From assembly GCA_017889745.1 (NCBI GenBank), contig JAGGAG010000170.1, positions 1-5,213 of the forward strand: a DNA stretch of 5,213 bases. The letters are read 5' to 3'. Position 1 is the stretch's first letter. Every line of letters begins with the position of its first letter. The notes beneath the pieces were generated by a model. It saw only the letters and a program-made list of their open reading frames with translations, was not told the origin of the DNA and did not search any database. Shown here piece after piece: positions 1 to 4,534 of this stretch. The translations under genes were made by a program, and so were the position numbers. Origin of the DNA: Gemmatimonadota bacterium. Its GTDB lineage: Bacteria; Gemmatimonadota; Gemmatimonadetes; Gemmatimonadales; GWC2-71-9.

Positions 1-188
1 ACCGCCAACAGCAGCAGCAGCCCGAGCGTCGTGCCGCCGACCGTGAGCCAGCGCACGCGCCGCGGCTTGCCCTCGATGTTCGGCCGCAGCAGCCAGACCG
101 AGAACCAGAACAGGAAGGGCGCGGCCAGCACGAGCACCACCAGTCCTGCGCCGATCGTGAAATAGGTCGTCCCGAAGATCGTGATCAC
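1..188 (-). CDS. Partial small membrane protein, function unknown (N-terminal 62 residues)
   Basis: I do not recognise this gene. A frame opens with GTG at 188-186 and stays open to the left edge, giving 62 complete codons. A Shine-Dalgarno-like GGGAG lies 6 nt before the GTG. The start is 12 nt after the stop of the upstream HlyB-type transporter gene, so the two are very likely co-transcribed. The protein is strongly hydrophobic. A first membrane segment spans about residues 11-32 (rich in L, V, A, F and W). A short basic loop follows (RPNIEGKPRRVRW, about 34-46), then a second segment from about residue 47 to the edge. The positive loop suggests that the part between the helices is cytoplasmic. 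In many hemolysin-type loci the gene at this place is the HlyD adaptor, but HlyD has a single N-terminal helix followed by a long periplasmic coiled coil, and this N-terminus does not fit. The complete length cannot be judged here. Confidence 0.62.
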   Translation of the reverse strand, partial: MITIFGTTYFTIGAGLVVLVLAAPFLFWFSVWLLRPNIEGKPRRVRWLTVGGTTLGLLLLLA

Positions 189-194
189 CGTCGT

Positions 195-199
195 CTCCC
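195..199 (-). promoter_or_regulatory. Ribosome binding site for the small membrane protein
   Basis: On the minus strand GGGAG lies 6 nt before the GTG at 188-186. It sits in the 12-nt gap after the transporter stop codon. It is the main support for the GTG start, because there is no ATG nearby in that frame. Confidence 0.55.
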
Positions 200-200
200 G

Positions 201-2384
201 TCACCGTGCCTCGGCCCATGCCGGCCGGCCTGCGGCATGCCCCGCCGTCGCCACCCCCAACTGCAGCGCGTGCAGCCGCGCATAGACGCCGTCCTGTCGC
301 AGCAGCTCGTCGTGGCTGCCGTGCTCCACCACACGGCCGGCGTCGAGCACGATGATACGGTCGCAGGCGCGCACGGTGCTGAGCCGGTGTGCGATGACGA
401 TCACGGTCCGGTCCCGGCAGATCGCCCGCATGTTCTGCTGGATGACCCGCTCGGACTCGTAGTCGAGCGCGCTGGTCGCCTCGTCGAAGATCAGGATGCG
501 CGGGTCGTTGACCAGGGCGCGTGCGATGGCGATGCGCTGGCGCTGCCCGCCGGACAGCGACGCGCCGAGCTCGGACAGCACGGTGTCGTAGCCCTCCGGC
601 AGCTGCAGGATGAACTCGTGCGCCCCGGCCAGCGTGGCCGCGTGCACCACGCGCTCGAGCGGGAGCGCGGGGTCCGCCAGGGCGATGTTCTCGCGGACCG
701 ACCGGCTGAACAGCACGCTGTCCTGCAGGACGACGCCGATGCGGCGGCGCAGCCAGCCGGGATCGACCAGCGCGAGGTCCACGCCGTCGACCAGCACCCG
801 TCCGGTCTCCGGCACGTAGAGCCGCTGGACGAGCTTTGCCAGCGTGCTCTTGCCCGACCCGGACCGGCCGACGACGCCGACCACCTCGCCCGGCGCGACC
901 TCGAGCGACACCCGGTCGAGCACCAGCGGCCGCTCGGGCCCGTAGCGGAAGCTCGCGCCGTCGAGCCGCACCGCCCCGCGCAGCGCCGGCAGGCTGGAGC
1001 GGCCGGGCTGGTGGCCCGGCTCCGCCGGCGTGTCGAGGATGTCGCCGAGGCGCCGGACCGACAGGCCCGCCTGCTGGAAATCCTGCCAGACCTGCGCCAG
1101 GCGCAGGATCGGCCCCGTGACCTGCCCGGCGATCATGTTGAACGCGACCAGCTGGCCCACGGTCAGGTCGCCGTCCATCACCCGCGTGGCACCGAGCCAG
1201 AGGATCGCCACCGAGGTGAGCTTGCTGATCAGCGCCGCCCCCTGGCTCGCGACGTTGGCGAGCGTGGTGGCGCGGAAGCTCGCGGCGACGTAGCCGGCCA
1301 GCTGCTCCTCCCAGCGGCGCTGCATCTGCGGCTCGACCGCCATGGCCTTCAGCGTCTCGACGCCGGTGACCGACTCGACGAGGAAGGCCTGGTTCTCGGC
1401 ACCGCGCCGGAAGCGCTCGTCGATCTGGCGGCGCAGCAGCGGCGTGACCGCGAGGGACAGCAGCACGAAGAGCGGCAGCGAGCCCATGACCAGGGCGGCC
1501 AGCGGGGGGCTGTAGAGGACCAGCACGCCGAGGAAGACCAGCGTGAAGACGAGGTCGATCAGCAGGGTCAGGGAGGTGCCGGTGATGAACTGGCGGATGT
1601 GCTCGAGCTCGCGCACGCGGGCGACCGAGTCGCCGACCCGGCGGGCCTGGAAGTAGCCGAGCGGCAGCGCGAGCAGGTGGCGGAACACCCGCGCGCCGAG
1701 CAGCACGTCCACGCGGTTGGTGGTGTGGGCGAACAGGAAGGTCCGCAGCCCGCCGAGCGTCACCTCGAACACGGCGACCACGAGCAGGCCGACCGCGAGC
1801 ACGTCGAGCGTCGTCAGGCCGCGGTGCACGAGGACCTTGTCCACCACGACCTGGAAGAACAGGGGCGTGACCAGGGCCAGGAGCTGGATGAAGAACGACG
1901 CGACCACCACCTCCGCGAACAGGCGGCGGTATCGCACCAGCGCCGGGAGGAACCAGCGAAAGCCGAAGCGGCCCTCGCTGCCGGGCGGGGCGGCGCGATG
2001 GGCGAGGAGGATCAGGCGCCCGCCCCACTGGCGGAGGAACGCGTCGCGCGGCATGACCACCGGCGTGCGCTGCAGCGGGTCGTGCAGCAGCACCCGGTCC
2101 GCGCCGACCGCGGCCAGCACGACGAAGCGCCCGTCCCGGCAGGCGGCGATGGCAGGGAGCGGGGCGTCCCGGAGCCGCCCGGCGGTGCTGGCGATCTCCC
2201 GTGCCTTCAGGCCGAGGTCGCGCGCGGCCCGCAGGAGCCGGGGAACGTCGAGGGGTGCGCCGGGCTCCGCGAAGCGGTGGCGGAGCTGCCCCGGCTCGGC
2301 GGCCAGGCCGTGGTAGCGGGCGACCAGGAGCAGGCAGGCGAGGCCGGAATCGGGCGGGGCAGAGGCGTCCGTGTCGTGCAGCAT
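201..2384 (-). CDS. hlyB: HlyB-family type I secretion ABC transporter (permease/ATPase) with an inactive C39-like domain
   Basis: This inner-membrane ATPase powers one-step export of unfolded proteins through a type I secretion channel with an HlyD-type adaptor and a TolC-type pore. Numbering is from the ATG at 2384 (727 aa; E. coli HlyB is 707). Residues 1-130 form a C39 peptidase-like domain in which the catalytic Cys is Ser13 and the His position is Arg86. Asp102 (in HDP) remains. Such domains bind substrate without cutting it. Residues 155-430 hold about six membrane helices and match HlyB closely (TPLFFQVVVDKVLVHRG, RHLLALPLGYF, FLVESVTG). The ATPase domain has A-loop Tyr481, Walker A GRSGSGKST 506-514, Q554, signature LSGGQ 610-614, Walker B ILIFDEA 630-636, SALD 638-641 and His666, so it should be active. 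The tail after LHALQL is a short Ala/Gly-rich addition. A longer frame begins at GTG 2444, but its 20 extra residues do not resemble HlyB and contain a -10-like box. The symbol denotes the family; the substrate is unknown. Confidence 0.93.
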   Translation of the reverse strand: MLHDTDASAPPDSGLACLLLVARYHGLAAEPGQLRHRFAEPGAPLDVPRLLRAARDLGLKAREIASTAGRLRDAPLPAIAACRDGRFVVLAAVGADRVLLHDPLQRTPVVMPRDAFLRQWGGRLILLAHRAAPPGSEGRFGFRWFLPALVRYRRLFAEVVVASFFIQLLALVTPLFFQVVVDKVLVHRGLTTLDVLAVGLLVVAVFEVTLGGLRTFLFAHTTNRVDVLLGARVFRHLLALPLGYFQARRVGDSVARVRELEHIRQFITGTSLTLLIDLVFTLVFLGVLVLYSPPLAALVMGSLPLFVLLSLAVTPLLRRQIDERFRRGAENQAFLVESVTGVETLKAMAVEPQMQRRWEEQLAGYVAASFRATTLANVASQGAALISKLTSVAILWLGATRVMDGDLTVGQLVAFNMIAGQVTGPILRLAQVWQDFQQAGLSVRRLGDILDTPAEPGHQPGRSSLPALRGAVRLDGASFRYGPERPLVLDRVSLEVAPGEVVGVVGRSGSGKSTLAKLVQRLYVPETGRVLVDGVDLALVDPGWLRRRIGVVLQDSVLFSRSVRENIALADPALPLERVVHAATLAGAHEFILQLPEGYDTVLSELGASLSGGQRQRIAIARALVNDPRILIFDEATSALDYESERVIQQNMRAICRDRTVIVIAHRLSTVRACDRIIVLDAGRVVEHGSHDELLRQDGVYARLHALQLGVATAGHAAGRPAWAEAR

Positions 2385-2411
2385 GGCGGCGTCATCCGTG
2401 ACGTGGCAGCC

Positions 2412-2440
2412 ATTGTAGCCACAAACGGCAGGGTTGGAAG
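2412..2440 (-). promoter_or_regulatory. Candidate sigma-70 promoter for the HlyB-type gene
   Basis: On the minus strand TACAAT (2417-2412) matches the -10 consensus at five of six bases. CTTCCA (2440-2435) is a weak -35 box (three of six) 17 nt upstream. Transcription would begin near 2405, leaving a leader of about 20 nt before the ATG at 2384. This placement is incompatible with use of the GTG at 2444. The prediction is from motif and spacing only. Confidence 0.42.
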
Positions 2441-2483
2441 CCACCCGGGCTTGACCGATTCCCTACCGCGCCCTGGGGGTCGC

Positions 2484-2492
2484 TGCTAGGAT
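2484..2492 (+). promoter_or_regulatory. Candidate extended -10 promoter for coaD and the ferredoxin gene
   Basis: TGCTAGGAT carries the TG of an extended -10 element followed by TAGGAT (four of six to consensus). No good -35 box lies at 16-18 nt. TTGACC at 2451-2456 is too far away (30 nt). Transcription would begin near 2499, about 24 nt before the coaD ATG. It faces away from the candidate promoter of the transporter gene about 70 bp away. Confidence 0.33.
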
Positions 2493-2510
2493 GCGCGCGG
2501 TTTCGATCCT

Positions 2511-2515
2511 GCAGG
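2511..2515 (+). promoter_or_regulatory. Ribosome binding site of coaD
   Basis: GCAGG, with its AGG core ending 7 nt before the ATG at 2523, is a moderate Shine-Dalgarno match. It supports this ATG as the coaD start, in agreement with the conserved N-terminus of the family. Confidence 0.5.
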
Positions 2516-2522
2516 CCGTCCA

Positions 2523-2999
2523 ATGGTCGCCGTCGTCTACCCCGGCACCTTCGATCCGATCACCAACGGGCACGCGGACATCATTGCCCGCGCGGCCCGC
2601 CTGTTCGACCGGGTCATTCTGGGGGTGGCCGCCAACCCCGGAAAGCAGCCGGTCTTCGGGCTCGAGGAGCGCGTGGCAATGGTCCGCGCCGTCACCGAGG
2701 GGATGCCGAAGGTCGAGATCCGGCCCTTCCACACCCTGCTGATGGATTTCGTGCGCGAGCAGGGTGCGCAGGCGGTGTTGCGCGGGCTGCGCGCGGTGTC
2801 CGACTTCGAGTACGAGTTCCAGCTGGCGAGCATGAACCGGCGCCTCGCCCCGGAGATCGAGACCATCTTCCTCACGCCCGCCGAGCAGTACGCCTACATC
2901 TCCTCGAGCCTGGTGCGGGAAATTGCCGCTCTGGGAGGCGATGTGTCAGAGTTTGTACACCCGGTCGTCCAGCGCGCCCTTCGCGCCATCTACCGCTGA
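2523..2999 (+). CDS. coaD: Phosphopantetheine adenylyltransferase (CoaD)
   Basis: CoaD transfers AMP from ATP to 4'-phosphopantetheine, giving dephospho-CoA and pyrophosphate. This is the penultimate step of coenzyme A synthesis and takes place in the cytosol, typically as a hexamer. The 158-residue product has the usual length (E. coli 159) and is a single nucleotidyltransferase domain. The N-terminus reads VVYPGTFDPITNGH, with the nucleotide-binding TNGH at 14-17. Other family marks are Lys41 in the NPGK loop, the RGLR motif at 87-90 (phosphopantetheine and ATP contacts), the segment DFEYEFQLASMNRRL at 94-108, and the C-terminal ISSSLVRE at 126-133 that binds ATP phosphates. All expected key residues are present, so it should be active. 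The ferredoxin gene follows after 37 nt on the same strand. In many proteobacteria rsmD lies just upstream of coaD; here that place holds the divergent HlyB-type gene. Confidence 0.98.
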   Translation: MVAVVYPGTFDPITNGHADIIARAARLFDRVILGVAANPGKQPVFGLEERVAMVRAVTEGMPKVEIRPFHTLLMDFVREQGAQAVLRGLRAVSDFEYEFQLASMNRRLAPEIETIFLTPAEQYAYISSSLVREIAALGGDVSEFVHPVVQRALRAIYR

Positions 3000-3021
3000 G
3001 CGCGGCGGTCGGCCCCCGCTG

Positions 3022-3028
3022 TAAGGAG
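3022..3028 (+). promoter_or_regulatory. Strong ribosome binding site of the ferredoxin gene
   Basis: TAAGGAG lies 8 nt before the ATG at 3037 and is a near-perfect Shine-Dalgarno sequence, clearly stronger than that of coaD. This suggests the ferredoxin is made in larger amounts than CoaD from a shared message. Confidence 0.75.
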
Positions 3029-3036
3029 CAGCAGTC

Positions 3037-3288
3037 ATGGCACTTTTCATTACCGACGAATGCATCAACTGTGACGTCTGCGAGCCCGAGTGCCCGAACG
3101 GCGCCATCTCCCAGGGCGACGAGATCTACGTGATCGACCCCAGTCTCTGCACCGAGTGCGTCGGCCACTACGACACCTCGCAGTGCGTCGAGGTCTGCCC
3201 CGTCGACTGCATCATCCCCGACCCGAACCATGAGGAGACGAAGGACCAGCTCATGGAGAAGTACCAGCGCATCACCGGCCAGTCCTGA
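3037..3288 (+). CDS. fdx: 2[4Fe-4S] ferredoxin, Allochromatium vinosum / YfhL type
   Basis: This is a small cytosolic electron carrier of 83 residues with two low-potential [4Fe-4S] clusters. The first half has C9-x2-C12-x2-C15-x3-C19-Pro. The second has C38-x2-C41-x8-C50-x3-C54-Pro. The eight-residue gap between C41 and C50 and the charged C-terminal helix (about 64-83) are the marks of the A. vinosum type, as opposed to the shorter clostridial ferredoxins. From the family, one cluster is held by C9, C12, C15 and C54 and the other by C38, C41, C50 and C19. C58 is an extra ninth cysteine that the A. vinosum protein also has. These ferredoxins have unusually negative and unequal cluster potentials. 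The pairing with coaD is also seen in Pseudomonas (fdx1), and the physiological partner is not evident from this window. It is probably transcribed with coaD, or from an internal promoter I could not see. Confidence 0.96.
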   Translation: MALFITDECINCDVCEPECPNGAISQGDEIYVIDPSLCTECVGHYDTSQCVEVCPVDCIIPDPNHEETKDQLMEKYQRITGQS

Positions 3289-3299
3289 CGCCGCAATCC

Positions 3300-3314
3300 C
3301 CGGGCGCCGCCCGG
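3300..3314 (+). terminator. GC-rich hairpin just after the ferredoxin gene, possible terminator
   Basis: CCGGGC (3300-3305) and GCCCGG (3309-3314) form a perfect 6-bp stem with a GCC loop, beginning 11 nt after the ferredoxin stop. A second palindrome, GGGCGCGCCC, follows at 3319-3328, and then a pyrimidine-rich stretch (tcctctct, 3333-3340). There is no proper T run, so this may be a weak terminator or only a stabilising 3' structure. Confidence 0.35.
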
Positions 3315-3348
3315 TGCGGGGCGCGCCCGTAGTCCTCTCTGCCAGGTC

Positions 3349-3364
3349 GCCGGCCAGCGCCGGC
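3349..3364. repeat. Inverted repeat GCCGGC / GCCGGC
   Basis: Two copies of the self-complementary hexamer GCCGGC (3349-3354 and 3359-3364) flank a CAGC tetranucleotide and could form a 6-bp stem with a 4-nt loop. There is no T tract. Its role is unknown. In DNA of this GC content a repeat this short can occur by chance. Confidence 0.35.
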
Positions 3365-3379
3365 ATCGATCACAACGTC

Positions 3380-3409
3380 ACTGCGAGGCGGCGGAGCCGC
3401 CGTGGCAGT
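3380..3409. repeat. REP-like intergenic imperfect palindrome
   Basis: This is a two-part hairpin. Outer arms are ACTGC (3380-3384) and GCAGT (3405-3409). Inner arms are GGCGGC (3387-3392) and GCCGCC (3396-3401) around a GGA loop. The parts are separated by an asymmetric internal bulge (GA against GTG). Flanks CGTC before and CCAG after extend the similarity, as far as I remember it, to the dispersed bacterial palindromes that begin TCATTGCGAGG and end GCAATCCAG. Here A:T pairs at the variable stem positions have become G:C pairs. Bulged stems with a short loop are typical of REP elements mobilised by RAYT transposases. One copy in a window cannot prove that it is repetitive. Confidence 0.5.
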
Positions 3410-3420
3410 CCAGCGTTCAC

Positions 3421-3445
3421 GGGGCCGCGAAGACTCGGCGGCCCC
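3421..3445. terminator. Perfect 8-bp GC hairpin, possible terminator
   Basis: GGGGCCGC (3421-3428) pairs exactly with GCGGCCCC (3438-3445) around a 9-nt loop. It lies 132 nt after the ferredoxin stop and about 70 nt before the next gene's -10 box, so it would insulate the two transcription units. C-rich sequence follows instead of a T tract. It is therefore not a textbook intrinsic terminator. Confidence 0.35.
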
Positions 3446-3489
3446 CCGGGTCAGGGATCCGCCCGCCTCGCCGATAAAGGGTCGCGGGC

Positions 3490-3516
3490 GTGCCATCCGG
3501 CGCCCCGCCGTATAAT
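3490..3516 (+). promoter_or_regulatory. Promoter with perfect TATAAT for the DUF4124 gene
   Basis: TATAAT at 3511-3516 is a perfect -10 box in a very GC-rich surround. The best -35 candidate is GTGCCA at 3490-3495 (four of six), with a short 15-nt spacer, so the -35 side is uncertain. Transcription would begin near 3523, about 30 nt before the ATG at 3553. The box lies inside the frame that opens at GTG 3490 and so argues against that longer start. Confidence 0.6.
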
Positions 3517-3552
3517 TGCGCCATCGATCGACATCCGCAGAGCACTGGTTCC

Positions 3553-4509
3553 ATGCGCCACTGGATCTTCCTGCTTCTGGTCCTCGCCGCCCTGCCGGCG
3601 GAGTCCCGCCTCTACAAGTGGGTCGACGACAAGGGCAACGTCCACTACACCGACAGCGTGCCGCCCGAGGTCGCCGAGCGCGAGCGTGCCGAGCTCGACA
3701 AGCGCGGCATGACGATCAACAAGACCGAGGCGGTGAAGACGCCCGAGGAGACGGCCCGCGAGAAGCAGCTCGAGGATCTGCGCGCCGAGCAGAAGCGCCT
3801 GGAGGCCGAGCAGCGTGCGGCCGACGAGGTGCTCCTGCGCACCTTCCGCTCGGAGGACGACATCGTGATGGCGCGCGACGGCAAGATCGCCGCCATCGAC
3901 AAGCAGATCGACGTGGCGCGCCGCACGATCGCGAAGCAGCAGGACCGGCTCATGGAGATGCAGCGCGAGGCCGCCGACATCGAGCGGCAGGGCAACCCGA
4001 TACCGCGCAAGCACCTCGAGAACCTGGACTCGCTCCGCAACGTCATCGACGAAGGCTATGCCGCGATCGTGAAGAACGAGCAGAGCCGGCAGGCCATCAT
4101 CGACAAGCACGACCGCGACCTGAAGCGCTTCCGCCAGCTCAGGACGCCCGAAAAGGCCGCCGAGGCCGCCCCGCAGGCCAAGTCCCGCGTGGCGCTGCTC
4201 GACACCGTGGTGGCGTGCAAGGACGCGGCGGAGTGCGATCGGTTCTGGAGCAAGGCGGAGGCCTATGTGCGGGCCAACGCCACCACCATGATCAGGATGG
4301 CGGGCAAGAGCATCGTCTCGACGGCGCCGCCGAACGACGACGCGGAGTACAGCCTCACTCTGTCGCGCCTGCCCGACCGTGATGGCGCCGGCGTACGACT
4401 GTTCCTCGATCTGCAGTGCCGCGATTCGGTCCAGGGGCGCGAGTTCTGCGCCGGGCCGCGGGCGAGCAAGGTCCGTGACGGCTTCCGCGGTGCGGTGACG
4501 GCGCCGTAG
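3553..4509 (+). CDS. Secreted DUF4124-domain coiled-coil protein, function unknown
   Basis: The product is a predicted periplasmic protein of 318 residues. A Sec signal peptide occupies about 1-16 (MRHWIFLLLVLAALPA), with likely cleavage after Ala16. There is no lipobox cysteine. A DUF4124 motif follows at once (LYKWVDDKGNVHYTDSVPPE, 20-39), a small domain common at the N-terminus of gammaproteobacterial envelope proteins, with no known biochemical activity. Residues 62-96 and about 110-200 are charged and rich in Glu, Lys, Arg, Gln and Ala, with heptad-like spacing, and probably form long coiled-coil helices. An Ala/Pro-rich link (199-210) leads to a C-terminal region (212-312) with four cysteines (222, 228, 289, 299) that could make two disulfides in the periplasm. 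I do not recognise this region beyond DUF4124 proteins. The gene has its own promoter and stands alone, convergent with argB. The longer frame from GTG 3490 would place residues before the signal peptide and is unlikely. Confidence 0.85.
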   Translation: MRHWIFLLLVLAALPAESRLYKWVDDKGNVHYTDSVPPEVAERERAELDKRGMTINKTEAVKTPEETAREKQLEDLRAEQKRLEAEQRAADEVLLRTFRSEDDIVMARDGKIAAIDKQIDVARRTIAKQQDRLMEMQREAADIERQGNPIPRKHLENLDSLRNVIDEGYAAIVKNEQSRQAIIDKHDRDLKRFRQLRTPEKAAEAAPQAKSRVALLDTVVACKDAAECDRFWSKAEAYVRANATTMIRMAGKSIVSTAPPNDDAEYSLTLSRLPDRDGAGVRLFLDLQCRDSVQGREFCAGPRASKVRDGFRGAVTAP

Positions 4510-4525
4510 GCGGCCTCCAGGCCGC
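4510..4525. terminator. Short hairpin between convergent genes, possible bidirectional terminator
   Basis: GCGGCCT (4510-4516) pairs with AGGCCGC (4519-4525), beginning at the base after the DUF4124 stop codon and ending 9 nt before the argB stop. The realistic fold is a 6-bp stem with a TCCA loop. With only 25 nt between two converging genes it is the sole candidate for ending both transcripts. There is no T tract on either strand, so the call is tentative. Confidence 0.4.
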
Positions 4526-4534
4526 GACGGGTGC

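Noticed and set aside
2451..2456. TTGACC as a -35 box for coaD
   Set aside because: It is 30 nt from the TAGGAT box, and no -10-like hexamer occurs 16-18 nt downstream (the site reads TGGGGG).
237..2489. A 750-codon open frame on the plus strand, antisense to the whole transporter gene
   Set aside because: It is very rich in Arg, Asp, Glu, Gln, Ala and His without domains or membrane segments, which is the usual mirror frame of a high-GC gene. The minus-strand frame matches HlyB end to end.
2872..3366. A 164-codon minus-strand frame over the ferredoxin gene
   Set aside because: It covers an unmistakable ferredoxin on the other strand and runs into the hairpin-rich spacer. It has no motif.
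3289..3552. A tRNA, CRISPR array or riboswitch in the spacer
   Set aside because: There is no cloverleaf, no regularly spaced direct repeat and no recognisable aptamer core; only simple stems are seen.
3451..4110. A 219-codon minus-strand frame across the DUF4124 gene
   Set aside because: It is antisense in the mirror codon phase, with low-complexity Leu/Ala/Val/Asp content and no recognisable motif or good ribosome site.
3516..4382. A 288-codon plus-strand frame overlapping the DUF4124 gene
   Set aside because: Its composition is almost only Arg, Ala, Gly, Pro, Gln and His, with no hydrophobic core. It is a frame shadow of the DUF4124 gene, which has a signal peptide and a known domain.
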